Assembly: GCA_049890035.1 (NCBI GenBank)
Contig: JBMHCG010000033.1
Span: 1-64,000, forward strand
Direction of reading: 5' to 3'
Source: UBA11891 sp049890035
GTDB lineage: Bacteria > Bacteroidota > Bacteroidia > Flavobacteriales > Flavobacteriaceae
Length of the DNA stretch: 64,000 nt
In this document: positions 8,605 through 16,782 of the stretch, piece after piece
How positions within the stretch are numbered: the stretch's first letter is position 1
How the letters are laid out: the number at the start of each line of letters is the position of its first letter
Position numbers and translations under genes: made by a program
The notes under the pieces: generated by a model
What the model was told of the DNA's origin: nothing
The model's database searches: none
What the model saw: the letters and a program-made list of their open reading frames with translations, nothing else

Positions 8605-9279
8605 ATGAAATATTTTCCATCATTGTTTTTTTCAAGTATGTTCTTTTTTGGATTCTTGGGACAGCAACTTTTTTCACAAGAAAATCAAGAGTATCATGCA
8701 TGGAATGCTTTATTTACTAGCTATGCATTAACGGCTTCCAATAGTTTGCTTTTGGAAACGCATTATCGAACAAAAGATTTTTATGCGACGCAACAACAGA
8801 TTTTAATTCGCCCTTCGTTTCGCAAGAAATTATCGAAGCACGCATCTGTGTCTGTAGGGTATACCTACTTGGATACAGGGCTAGGAGGACAGCGAATCCA
8901 AGAAAACAATTTATGGGAACAATTGTTTGTAAAATTTCCTATTCATAATCGCGTGAATTTTTTTGGGTGGATTCGGGCAGAACACCGCTGGATTGGTAAT
9001 CAAAATACCAACTTTGTTACACGAATACGTTTTCGAAATGGCCTCGATATTCCTTTGGTTAAAGGGGATTTAAGTTTTCTGATTTATAATGAAGCCTTTT
9101 TGAATTTTGAAAACAGTTTTCCTGCTCAGTTCAATCAAAATTGGTCTTATTTTGGATTTAGTAAGAAACTCCGAAACAACCTTCGCTTGCAAAGTGGATT
9201 TCAACGCGCGACGCTAAACAAAATAGGTTCGGTTTTGGCCAGAAACATATGGTTTACCATTCTCTTTTGGCAGTTGTAA
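8605..9279 (+). CDS. DUF2490 outer-membrane beta-barrel protein
   Basis: A 224-residue exported protein with a signal peptide ending around QQLFSQ. The rest is alternating amphipathic strands rich in aromatic residues, with the DUF2490 pattern of NALFTSYALTASNSLLLET near the start and a C-terminal strand ending in LFWQL, typical of outer-membrane barrels. Function of the family is unknown. The ATG at 8605 is preferred over one at 8563 inside rmuC because the signal peptide begins there. It is convergent with tsdA, 8 bp away. Confidence 0.78.
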   Translation: MKYFPSLFFSSMFFFGFLGQQLFSQENQEYHAWNALFTSYALTASNSLLLETHYRTKDFYATQQQILIRPSFRKKLSKHASVSVGYTYLDTGLGGQRIQENNLWEQLFVKFPIHNRVNFFGWIRAEHRWIGNQNTNFVTRIRFRNGLDIPLVKGDLSFLIYNEAFLNFENSFPAQFNQNWSYFGFSKKLRNNLRLQSGFQRATLNKIGSVLARNIWFTILFWQL

Positions 9280-9287
9280 CTGATGCA

Positions 9288-10286
9288 CTATTTCTTTTTA
9301 TCCAGGCCATATTTTTTTTTATAATAGGCTTTGATAGGTGGGAAAGGACCAAACTTGTGCTGTTTGGCAGTAAATGTATCCTGCCAAGGTCCATATGGGG
9401 TGGACATGGGTTTTAGTTTTTTGTCTGGAAAGTCGTTTGTTAAACCTTTAAAAGTGGGTCGAGATTTGCTATTAATATAGGCTGCTACGTCAAAGGCTTC
9501 CTCATCAGATAGTTTGGGTTGATCCCATCGACTCTGTTCATAGGGCATATTGGCTTTGATAAATGCGGCTGCTGTTAGTACCCGATGCATGCCCGCTCCC
9601 TGGTTGTAGGAATCATTGCCCCAGAGCGGTGGGTATGCGTTTGAAGTTCCTTTTCCATCAGTGCCGTGACATTCGACACATTCTTTATGATAAATAACTT
9701 TACCCGTAATAAGATTGGCTGCTCGGTTGGGGATTTGAATGGGAGGAAATCCTTTTTGATGTTCTGTCAAAGAGATATAATTTTGGTCTAACCACTTCAT
9801 GTATGCCAGTATGGCTTTCATTATGTCGTCTTTTTTGGATAGTGTTGTACCATTCATACTTCTTTCCAAACAGCCATTTATACGATCAGCCAAATCAGCA
9901 GTACGACCGTCTCTGGCACTAAATTTTGGATACCGTTTGGTGATACCCAACCACGAAGCGGCACCATTTTGCGTCCCTCCCTTTCTGTGACAATGAGTAC
10001 AGGATAAACGGTTGCCAGTGACAGGGGTTTTGGAGTGGGGTCCGATTATTTTGGCCGTTTGCATAACCAATTCAAATCCTTTTTGAACTTCTTTTCTAGG
10101 GGCGTGGATCGCTAAAAGGGTTTCAACTTCCCATGGATTTTCATCAAAGACGATCATTTGTGTTGATACCTTGGTAGGCGATTGCATCCAAAAGAATAGC
10201 ATACTCAGAAACAGGACAAAAATAATAGTCAGCCGAAGGAGACTTTTTATTAAAATATTTAATTCATTTTTGTTAAATAAATCCAT
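9288..10286 (-). CDS. tsdA: Dihaem cytochrome c, thiosulfate dehydrogenase (TsdA) type
   Basis: A 332-residue periplasmic or membrane-anchored c-type cytochrome. An N-terminal hydrophobic segment (about residues 15-35) precedes two haem motifs, CTHCH (C96-H100) and CVECH (C203-H207). Between them, INGCLERSMNG supplies Cys139, the position of the unusual axial Cys ligand of haem 1 in TsdA; YPKFSARDG and ILAYMKWL are also TsdA-like. NQGAGMHR (Met233) is the likely distal region of haem 2. TsdA interconverts thiosulfate and tetrathionate; the preferred direction cannot be read from sequence. I start at ATG 10286; ATG 10310 would add eight residues and overlap the divergent gene. Confidence 0.85.
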   Translation of the reverse strand: MDLFNKNELNILIKSLLRLTIIFVLFLSMLFFWMQSPTKVSTQMIVFDENPWEVETLLAIHAPRKEVQKGFELVMQTAKIIGPHSKTPVTGNRLSCTHCHRKGGTQNGAASWLGITKRYPKFSARDGRTADLADRINGCLERSMNGTTLSKKDDIMKAILAYMKWLDQNYISLTEHQKGFPPIQIPNRAANLITGKVIYHKECVECHGTDGKGTSNAYPPLWGNDSYNQGAGMHRVLTAAAFIKANMPYEQSRWDQPKLSDEEAFDVAAYINSKSRPTFKGLTNDFPDKKLKPMSTPYGPWQDTFTAKQHKFGPFPPIKAYYKKKYGLDKKK

Positions 10287-10298
10287 ATGCAGTAAACG

Positions 10299-10874
10299 AT
10301 GCAACAGCAAACAAAATACACTAAGATAATAACATTGAGCAACAGAAAAAGGAATATAAGTTACCTACTCTTATTATTTTTCACAGCCAGTTTATTGTCT
10401 GCACAAAAATGGGAAACACCCATTATTGAGGGTTATGGAGGTGTCCAATACGACCCTGCATACGAAGAAGCATTTTCACCTGATGAAAACTATAAATTAC
10501 TTTTTGATGTTACATCATCAGGAAAGAAAGATGGTGTGAATAGAGGTCTTTGGCGTGTGGCTCGAACCTTGAATCTTATGGCTGCCTGTGGTGTGCCCAA
10601 AGAAAATATTGAGGTAGTAGTGGCCCTTCACGGTGGAGCAACTAAAGTGGCTCTTTCTGATACGGCCTATCAAGAAATATTTGAAAAAGCCAATCCCAAC
10701 GCAGTGCTGCTCAGTCAACTGGCTGAAAATGGAGTTTCACTCTTTGTATGTGCACAGGCCATGGTAGGACGTTCATATCCTTTGGATCAATTGTATCCGA
10801 GTGTTCGTTTGGCACTTTCGGCATTGACTGTGGTTGCTAATTATCAAAAAAAGGGTTTTATCTTGATACCGTAA
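10299..10874 (+). CDS. Secreted DsrE-family protein
   Basis: A 191-residue DsrE/DsrF-like fold protein with a signal peptide ending ASLLSAQ. The family handles sulfur via conserved cysteines; here VSLFVCAQAM carries the candidate Cys in the position typical of DsrE-type proteins, and VALHGGATKVAL is the usual central strand-loop. The ATG at 10299 gives a long 24-residue n-region; a TTG at 10335 would give a more normal signal peptide (SNRKRN then hydrophobic core) and is a real alternative. It is divergent from tsdA with start codons only 12 bp apart (48 bp if TTG is used), which suggests a joint role in periplasmic sulfur chemistry. Confidence 0.78.
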   Translation: MQQQTKYTKIITLSNRKRNISYLLLLFFTASLLSAQKWETPIIEGYGGVQYDPAYEEAFSPDENYKLLFDVTSSGKKDGVNRGLWRVARTLNLMAACGVPKENIEVVVALHGGATKVALSDTAYQEIFEKANPNAVLLSQLAENGVSLFVCAQAMVGRSYPLDQLYPSVRLALSALTVVANYQKKGFILIP

Positions 10875-10891
10875 AACAAGAAATCATCTTC

Positions 10892-11872
10892 ATGAAAGCC
10901 ATATTGTGCGAAACCTTGGGACCTCCCTCACAATTGCAATACAAAGAATGTCCTAGCCCGTCTCCCAAAGAAAAGGAAGTCGTTGTTAAAGTTCATGTAT
11001 GCAGTTTAAACTTTCCGGATACTCTTATCATCCAAGGAAAATATCAGATACAACCGTCACTTCCATTCACTCCTGGGAGTGACATTTCAGGAGAAGTTGT
11101 TGCAGTAGGATCAGCAGTGAAGCACCTTTCTGTAGGAGATGCTGTTTTTGGTTTGTTGCCTTATGGAGGTTTGGCAGAGTATGTTGCAGCACCCGCAACA
11201 AGTATTTTTCCTAAACCTCCCACAATGTCACATGAAGTAGCCGCTTCTTTTATGATGGCTTATGGGACCTCATTGCATGCATTGAAAGACCGAGCACAAT
11301 TGAAAAAAGGTGAAACCCTCGTCGTTTTAGGAGCATCCGGAGGTGTCGGATCAGCAGCCATCGTGCTGGGAAAGCTCATGGGTGCAAGAGTAATTGCATG
11401 TGCCGCAACACAGAAGAAGATTGATTTTTGCCTTTCACAAGGTGCCGATGCTGTGATAAATTATAGTAAGGAAGATTTGAAATCACGGATCAAAGAATTG
11501 ACTGATGACAAAGGTGCCGATGTAATCTATGATGCCGTAGGTGGTCATTACAGTGAACCCGCACTGCGAGCCATGGCTTGGGCAGGGCGATTTTTGGTGG
11601 TTGGCTTTGCTGCTGGTGATATTCCTAAAATTCCCCTGAATCTACCCCTGCTTAAATCGTGTCAGCTTGTAGGCGTGTTTTGGGGTTCTTGGGCCATGCA
11701 ATTCCCTGCCGAGAATATGGCCAATACACTGCAGTTGATCCAGTGGCATCAAGAAGGACAAATCAACCCCTACATTGACACCGTCTATCCCCTTGAAGAG
11801 ACGCCCCAAGCCATGGAAGCTATGATGCAGCGCAAAATAAAAGGGAAAGTAGTTATCAAATGTATTGTGTAA
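10892..11872 (+). CDS. NADPH:quinone oxidoreductase family protein (zinc-independent MDR)
   Basis: A 326-residue medium-chain dehydrogenase/reductase. It has the N-terminal GroES-like fold (SLNFPDTLIIQGKY, FTPGSDISGEVVAVG) and a Rossmann domain with the nucleotide loop VLGASGGVGSAA near residue 148. The catalytic-zinc Cys/His set of alcohol dehydrogenases is absent, which fits the quinone oxidoreductase (QOR) subfamily. It probably reduces quinones or enoyl-type substrates with NADPH. It is 17 bp after the DsrE gene and may be co-transcribed, but a functional link is not evident. Confidence 0.88.
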   Translation: MKAILCETLGPPSQLQYKECPSPSPKEKEVVVKVHVCSLNFPDTLIIQGKYQIQPSLPFTPGSDISGEVVAVGSAVKHLSVGDAVFGLLPYGGLAEYVAAPATSIFPKPPTMSHEVAASFMMAYGTSLHALKDRAQLKKGETLVVLGASGGVGSAAIVLGKLMGARVIACAATQKKIDFCLSQGADAVINYSKEDLKSRIKELTDDKGADVIYDAVGGHYSEPALRAMAWAGRFLVVGFAAGDIPKIPLNLPLLKSCQLVGVFWGSWAMQFPAENMANTLQLIQWHQEGQINPYIDTVYPLEETPQAMEAMMQRKIKGKVVIKCIV

Positions 11873-12062
11873 CATTACTGCGTCCCTATAAAAGAAGTTG
11901 AAACAGTATGTTGTTAATTTTCTGTTACTGTGGTAACTAACATTTACACTAAAATGAAAACGCTTTTACAGTCCTAGTGATTGGTTTTATTGCAATGCTG
12001 TACTCTTAGTCATCCAGTATTAAGGTACTCTGCGTGGCAGTAGCAACTTTTTATAATAGATG
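11873..12062. other. Intergenic region with a possible small-gene remnant
   Basis: No intact gene seen. From ATG 11954 the sequence encodes a short hydrophobic peptide only if one extra T is assumed in the run at 11964-11967; the restored frame would read on to a stop at 12007-12009 (ending IGFIAMLYS). This may be a frameshifted small membrane-protein gene or chance. Confidence 0.25.
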
Positions 12063-12335
12063 CTACGGTTTTTCCTCCTCTTTTTTTACTTTGACCTTGA
12101 TGGTCTTGTCACCATTTTCATTTTCCATTTCTTCGATTTCAACATTTTTGATGGATTCGTCATTCTTGTGGGGTTTGATCATATGGTGTTTTTGTGAAAC
12201 CGCACTGCATTTAGCGTGTTTTTGCATTGCACAGCAATGATACGTTTTGTTTTGTTTTCCAAAGAAATAACCCAGGGCAGCAAAAATGACAGCAATTAAG
12301 GTAAAAGCGAACCAGTTTTTATTTAGAGTTTCCAT
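12063..12335 (-). CDS. Small Cys/His-rich single-pass membrane protein, unknown function
   Basis: A 90-residue protein. One membrane segment (about residues 8-25) is followed by a short Cys/His cluster (H33, C34, C35, H40, C43, H50, H51, H56) and a highly charged Glu/Lys tail. I do not recognise the family. The clustered thiols and imidazoles suggest metal or redox binding, but this is inference. ATG at 12335 has a good candidate promoter and an inverted repeat upstream (12357-12419), which supports real expression. The gene stands alone. Confidence 0.6.
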   Translation of the reverse strand: METLNKNWFAFTLIAVIFAALGYFFGKQNKTYHCCAMQKHAKCSAVSQKHHMIKPHKNDESIKNVEIEEMENENGDKTIKVKVKKEEEKP

Positions 12336-12356
12336 AAATGATAAGATTTTGGTTTC

Positions 12357-12388
12357 TAAAAGTACAAATTGATTGCATGGTACCCAAA
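12357..12388 (-). promoter_or_regulatory. Candidate promoter of the small Cys/His membrane protein
   Basis: On the minus strand TTTG (12385-12388), a 20-nt spacer and TACTTTTA (12357-12364), matching TAnnTTTG at 7 of 8, lie 22 bp upstream of the ATG at 12335. Spacing and position fit the Bacteroidetes primary sigma factor consensus. Confidence 0.5.
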
Positions 12389-12396
12389 AATAAAAG

Positions 12397-12419
12397 GTTA
12401 TTTAGGATTCCTAAATAAC
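12397..12419. repeat. Perfect 10-bp inverted repeat upstream of a promoter
   Basis: GTTATTTAGG (12397-12406), ATT, then CCTAAATAAC (12410-12419). It lies directly upstream of the candidate -33 box for the 90-residue protein, a position suited to an operator. There is no T run on either side, so a terminator is less likely. Confidence 0.5.
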
Positions 12420-12620
12420 GTTCTGATGATTTGGGTTAGTACCTTAGGAGGATAAGTATGTCTGATAGGGAAAAGAAAATAAGCATCCTAATGTTAATAT
12501 ATGGATTGCTGTTGGGTTAGAGGCAGCATTGAAAGAGGATTCTCCTAGGCGTACCGAAGTCAGATTTTTCAATTCACTAATTTGAAAGAATTTGGTTGAT
12601 ACAGCCTATTTGAAACAACA
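12420..12620. other. Gene-poor, probably degraded sequence beside tRNA-Phe
   Basis: No intact gene of normal length. Two traces were noted: a 20-codon frame at 12458-12520 with a near-ideal AGGAGG six bases before its ATG, and an overlapping frame without a start (12469-12585, 38 codons) whose translation looks protein-like. Both could be remnants of a lost gene next to a tRNA, a common integration target. Confidence 0.35.
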
Positions 12621-12650
12621 AACCCCTGAATAGGTAAGTAATCAGGGGTT
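12621..12650 (-). terminator. Terminator downstream of tRNA-Phe
   Basis: AACCCCTGA (12621-12629) and TCAGGGGTT (12642-12650) form a 9-bp stem with a 12-nt loop, immediately after the 3' end of the minus-strand tRNA. The following minus-strand sequence is T-rich but interrupted. Confidence 0.65.
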
Positions 12651-12651
12651 T

Positions 12652-12727
12652 TGGTGGTACCTCCAGGAATCGAACCAGGGACACAAGGATTTTCAGTCCT
12701 TTGCTCTACCAACTGAGCTAAGGTACC
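12652..12727 (-). tRNA. tRNA-Phe(GAA)
   Basis: A 76-nt tRNA on the minus strand. Acceptor GGTACCT pairs with AGGTACC, the D arm contains AGCTCAGTTGGTAGAGC, the anticodon loop CTGAAAA gives anticodon GAA, and the T arm has GGTTCGATTCC. Discriminator A and an encoded CCA complete the 3' end. Confidence 0.97.
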
Positions 12728-12807
12728 CTTTTTGGTGATGGCAAATATAAATTGCTTTTTAGTACTCTACAAATCAAATCTTCTAAATTTGCACCAGATG
12801 CATTGAT

Positions 12808-13545
12808 TTGATTGATTTGCTGTTACTGTTAGACATAGGAAACACAACAATACGTTACCGATTGTATCAGGACGCGATACAAAAAGGGCAAGGGACCATT
12901 AAGGCGCTATCAAACTGGGGGTCCGAGGAGCAAAAAAAATTCTACAACGTGTCACGTATATTTTATTCTGATGTGCGTGGTGGAGCGGCTGAGGAGGTTC
13001 GTAAGATATTTCCTTCAATTGAGTTAATTTCAATGGAAACCAGTCAATTATCACTTCCCTATGCGGTAGCTTATGAAACCCCTGAAACACTTGGCGCCGA
13101 TCGCAAAGCTTTGGCTGCTGCAGCCTTTTATTCGTTTCCCAATACTGCCTGTTTGATAATAGATGCAGGAAGTTGTATCACCTATGATTTTATTGATGCA
13201 AAAGGCGTATACCATGGCGGTGCAATCAGTCCTGGTATAGCCATGCGGTATATTGCTTTGCATCAGCAGACAGGGAGACTACCGGCTTTGAAACCACACC
13301 CTCCAAAAGGATTAATCGGTCACTCAACGGCTGCTTCCATCCATACGGGTATTCATGAAGGGGTATTGGGTGAAATAACACATCAAATCACAAGTTATTT
13401 AGAGAAACATCCCAATCTTCAGGTGGTTCTGACCGGAGGCGATGGCGAGTGGTTGTCTAAAAGCATAAAAAAACCCATCTTTGCCGAACCAAATTTTCTG
13501 TTCGATGGGATGCATGCCCTGTGGCAGTTCAATAAAAATTCATGA
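12808..13545 (+). CDS. coaX: Type III pantothenate kinase (CoaX)
   Basis: A 245-residue enzyme phosphorylating pantothenate, the first step of CoA synthesis. Motifs are the P-loop-like LLDIGNTTIRY at the N terminus, LGADRKALAAAA near residue 95, IDAGSCITYDFID near 117 and HGGAISPG near 135; the family often has DAGTA where this has DAGSC. No ATG fits: the nearest upstream ATG at 12798 meets a stop two codons later, so translation starts at TTG 12808 (or ATT 12802). Its last codons overlap the next gene by 4 bp. Confidence 0.9.
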   Translation: MIDLLLLLDIGNTTIRYRLYQDAIQKGQGTIKALSNWGSEEQKKFYNVSRIFYSDVRGGAAEEVRKIFPSIELISMETSQLSLPYAVAYETPETLGADRKALAAAAFYSFPNTACLIIDAGSCITYDFIDAKGVYHGGAISPGIAMRYIALHQQTGRLPALKPHPPKGLIGHSTAASIHTGIHEGVLGEITHQITSYLEKHPNLQVVLTGGDGEWLSKSIKKPIFAEPNFLFDGMHALWQFNKNS

Positions 13546-14804
13546 CACGGATTTATATCCTATGCATTAGTCTATTTTCAACCTCTGTGTTGTGGAGTCA
13601 AGCAGGTACCGGTTCTCCTTATTCTTTTGGTGGTTTGGGAGAAATCAATTACCGTGGGAACCATTGGTCACGTGCCATGGGGGGGATCGAGTTTTACACA
13701 GACTCCATCCATGTAGACTTCAACAATCCGGCTAGCTTGGGAACACTCAAGATGACCAATTATGCTTTGGGTGTAGATCATAAGACGACCCAACTAAAAG
13801 AGGCAGTAAACAGACAAACAATCACAACAGCAGCACTTAATTATTTGGGTGTCAGCATACCAACCAAACTTTTTGGTTTCAACTTTGGCGTGCTTCCATA
13901 TTCTTCTGTAGGCTATCGAGTAGAATTTCGAAATGAAACAGATGAATCCACGGAAATTCAGCGATACGAAGGCAACGGAGGGTTGAATATGGCTTTTGCT
14001 TCTGTAGGCTTGAATGTGTTTCCATGGTGGTCTGTTGGGGCAACTGCACGCTACAGTTTTGGTAATATTACCCATCGGAGTTCACAACTTGTAAATACGA
14101 TTGATCGCACTACCTTTCTAGAAAGCAATTCGAGTTTGTCTGGGGTTCATTTTAAATATGCGACCAACTTCCGTTTTTCTATAGGCGAAAATAATTTGCA
14201 TTTTTATAGTGCCTATGCCCCTGAGGCAACAATCTATGCCCAGAATGATCAAATCTTCACCACCCTTTCTACGAGTACCTCAAGTGTTGGCGAACAAATG
14301 ATCATTGACTTGGCCTCCGCTGGTTTGGATGAAACCTTACTTATATTACCCGAAACAGTGACGTATGGTTTTGGTTTAGGAAAACAAAAAAAATGGTTTT
14401 TAGGAGCACAATATGAAATCCAAACGACTTCGGATTTCAGAAATGATTTTATTACTTTAGACGGCCTAAGCTATGAAGACGGAAACAAAGTTTCCATTGG
14501 CGGTTTTTTTATACCCAATTATGGTTCGCTTACAAGCTATTGGAAGCGTATCGTATACCGTGTTGGTTATTTTAATCAGGCCACTGGAATTCGCATCCAA
14601 GGCAGCCGATTAACGGATCGTGGCATAGCTTTTGGAGTGGGGTTACCAGCCTTGCGTCTGGGAAGTTTTTCAAACGCCAACCTGGGACTGACACTGGGCA
14701 CGCGAAGTACAGATAATTCTTCGCAATTAAAAGAGAATTACTGGCAATTAAAGCTCGGATTCTCATTAAACGATTTGTGGTTTGTAAAAAGAAAATACAA
14801 TTGA
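13542..14804 (+). CDS. Outer-membrane beta-barrel protein (FadL/OMPP1-like)
   Basis: A 420-residue exported protein with a signal peptide ending VLWSQ. The mature N terminus TGSPYSFGGLGE and the repeated strand pattern, with a DFNNPASLG motif near residue 60, resemble outer-membrane transport-like barrels found next to coaX in many Bacteroidetes. The substrate is unknown. The ATGA overlap with coaX and the downstream TPR, lptC and ppiD genes suggest an envelope-biogenesis operon. Confidence 0.75.
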   Translation: MTRIYILCISLFSTSVLWSQAGTGSPYSFGGLGEINYRGNHWSRAMGGIEFYTDSIHVDFNNPASLGTLKMTNYALGVDHKTTQLKEAVNRQTITTAALNYLGVSIPTKLFGFNFGVLPYSSVGYRVEFRNETDESTEIQRYEGNGGLNMAFASVGLNVFPWWSVGATARYSFGNITHRSSQLVNTIDRTTFLESNSSLSGVHFKYATNFRFSIGENNLHFYSAYAPEATIYAQNDQIFTTLSTSTSSVGEQMIIDLASAGLDETLLILPETVTYGFGLGKQKKWFLGAQYEIQTTSDFRNDFITLDGLSYEDGNKVSIGGFFIPNYGSLTSYWKRIVYRVGYFNQATGIRIQGSRLTDRGIAFGVGLPALRLGSFSNANLGLTLGTRSTDNSSQLKENYWQLKLGFSLNDLWFVKRKYN

Positions 14805-14818
14805 TAAAAATAAATAAA

Positions 14819-16207
14819 ATGAGATTGTTACAATTAACATGGGGCCTTACCATAGGCTTGTTCTCTATCCTAGGAAATGCTCAATCAAACGAAGAGTGTT
14901 TGCAAAATTTATCCATTTTTGCTGAATTTGCAAAGGTCAAAAATTACGATTCAGCCTATGAACCTTGGAAAAAAGTATTGGATGCTTGTCCCACACTGAA
15001 TGCCGCTACCTATTCTTATGGAGAGAAAATTCTTCAGTATAAAATTAAAAACAGTACCGGTGCTGATCAAGATGATTTCAAAAATGCGCTCGTAGCACTG
15101 TATGGTGGTTGGGCGACGCACTTTCCCACCCGTAAAGGGAAAAAACGGTTGGGTAACATTTTAAGCTCCAAAGCACAATCGTTACTCGACTATAAAATAG
15201 GTTCGAAAATGGAAGCCTACAAGACTTTTGATCAAGCCTTTACAGAAGATGCCAACAGTTTTACCAATCCCAAACGACTGTATAACTACTTCAAAACCTT
15301 GTTTGACCTGTACAAGGCAGGGGGCCAAGGCGTTACGATGGAGCAAGTTTTTACCAAATACGAGGAGGTTTCAGAAAAATTTGAATTGGAAGCGACCAAA
15401 TTGGCAAAAAACTTGGATAAACTTCTTAAAAAAGAAGATTCTGGCAGTCCGTTGACTTCAAGAGAAACACGAAATAAAAGAGCTTTTGGTGTGAATTCCA
15501 AAGCCATAGCTACCTATGTATCCAACTTGGACGCCATCATTTCAAAAGAAGCTACATGCGAGAACTTAATCCCTTTGTACCAGCGAAACTTTGAAGCCAA
15601 CAAAACAGATCCTATTTGGCTGAAACGTGCGGCTTCTCGGATGGATGCCAAAGAATGTTCGGACGATCCTTTGTTTGTAACGCTCGTTGAGGCTTTGCAC
15701 AATCTAGATCCTTCGGCCGATTCAGCCTACTATTTAGGCTTGTTGAATGATAAAGCAGGAAAAAGTCAAGAGGCACTCAAATACTACGAAGAGTCCATTA
15801 CATTGGAAACAGACAACTATAAAAAAGCTAAAATCCTTTATAAGATAGCTTTGAAGTTCAAGAAGTCAGGAAGGAAGTCTTCCGCCCGCAGCTACGCCCA
15901 GAAAGCATTAAACTATCAGCCTTCTATGGGTCGGGCACAGCTGTTGATCGCTAATTTATACGCTGCCAGTGCCAATGACTGTGGGGATACTCAATTTAAT
16001 AAAAGAGCCATCTATTGGTTGGCCGCTGATGTAGCACGAAAAGCAGCCCGAGTCGATGAATCTATCAAAAAATTGGCTTTGAAAACGGCAGAAAGTTATA
16101 TGGGCCGTGCTCCCAGTAAAACTGATATTTTCACGGAAGGAAATGAAGGTAGCACCATTACCTTTGACTGTTGGGTACGCGGTAGTGTTAAAGTTCCCAA
16201 GCTCTAA
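14819..16207 (+). CDS. Secreted tetratricopeptide-repeat protein
   Basis: A 462-residue protein with a signal peptide (MRLLQLTWGLTIGLFSILGNAQ) and helical repeat content. The clearest TPR units are SAYYLGLLNDKAGKSQEAL and AKILYKIALKFKKSGRKSS in the C-terminal third. The ATG at 14819 is chosen because the signal peptide begins there. The stop codon overlaps the lptC start (TAATG), suggesting coupled translation. It probably acts as a periplasmic scaffold; the partner is unknown. Confidence 0.78.
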   Translation: MRLLQLTWGLTIGLFSILGNAQSNEECLQNLSIFAEFAKVKNYDSAYEPWKKVLDACPTLNAATYSYGEKILQYKIKNSTGADQDDFKNALVALYGGWATHFPTRKGKKRLGNILSSKAQSLLDYKIGSKMEAYKTFDQAFTEDANSFTNPKRLYNYFKTLFDLYKAGGQGVTMEQVFTKYEEVSEKFELEATKLAKNLDKLLKKEDSGSPLTSRETRNKRAFGVNSKAIATYVSNLDAIISKEATCENLIPLYQRNFEANKTDPIWLKRAASRMDAKECSDDPLFVTLVEALHNLDPSADSAYYLGLLNDKAGKSQEALKYYEESITLETDNYKKAKILYKIALKFKKSGRKSSARSYAQKALNYQPSMGRAQLLIANLYAASANDCGDTQFNKRAIYWLAADVARKAARVDESIKKLALKTAESYMGRAPSKTDIFTEGNEGSTITFDCWVRGSVKVPKL

Positions 16208-16782
16208 TGCGGCAGATCATATTAAATGGTATTCTAGGGGCTGTGCTTTGCATTCAGCCCTTATTTTTTTCTTGCTCGGATTCAACCGCTGCGTTAAAAG
16301 AAATGCAGTCCATTAACACCCAACCTATAGGAACGGCACAAAATATCCGCATGATCTATACGGATTCACTTGAAATACAAGCCATACTAACGGCTCCTTT
16401 ACATGTTGACTACACCAATTTGAGTTTTCAGTACGCAGAATTTCCGAAGGGACTAAAGGTGGTCTTTTTTGATACCCAACGCAATGAGAATACAGTCACT
16501 GCAGATTACGGACTCTTGTATACAGCTACCAATCTGATTGATTTACGGAAGAATGTTGTTTTGGAATCCCACGATGGTTCACTATTGAAAACCGACCAGT
16601 TGTTCTGGGATGCTGAAAATGAGTGGCTATTTACAGAACGTCCTTTTGAATTCCAAAATACGGACTATGATTTAAACGCTGTACGATTGGACACCAACAA
16701 AGAATTTAGTAAATTTCAAACAGGTAAACTAACGGGAACAATTGCTGTTTCCGAAAAAAGCGACAGCCTAAATTCTTTATGA
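16207..16782 (+). CDS. lptC: LPS export ABC transporter periplasmic protein LptC
   Basis: A 191-residue LptC-like protein, part of the LptB2FGC/A bridge carrying LPS from inner to outer membrane. The N terminus ends in a lipobox-like LFFSC (Cys23), so it may be lipid-anchored, as is common in Bacteroidetes. The central beta-jellyroll is recognisable from FPKGLKVVFFD, TVTADYGLLY and the repeated DLRKNVVLES strand pattern. LptE is encoded elsewhere in this window (48152-48691). Confidence 0.82.
   Translation: MRQIILNGILGAVLCIQPLFFSCSDSTAALKEMQSINTQPIGTAQNIRMIYTDSLEIQAILTAPLHVDYTNLSFQYAEFPKGLKVVFFDTQRNENTVTADYGLLYTATNLIDLRKNVVLESHDGSLLKTDQLFWDAENEWLFTERPFEFQNTDYDLNAVRLDTNKEFSKFQTGKLTGTIAVSEKSDSLNSL

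Noticed and set aside
12034..12240. Plus-strand frame opposite the 90-residue membrane protein
   Set aside because: Ser/Phe-rich translation without family features; the minus-strand gene has a promoter and a typical membrane-anchored layout, so it is preferred.
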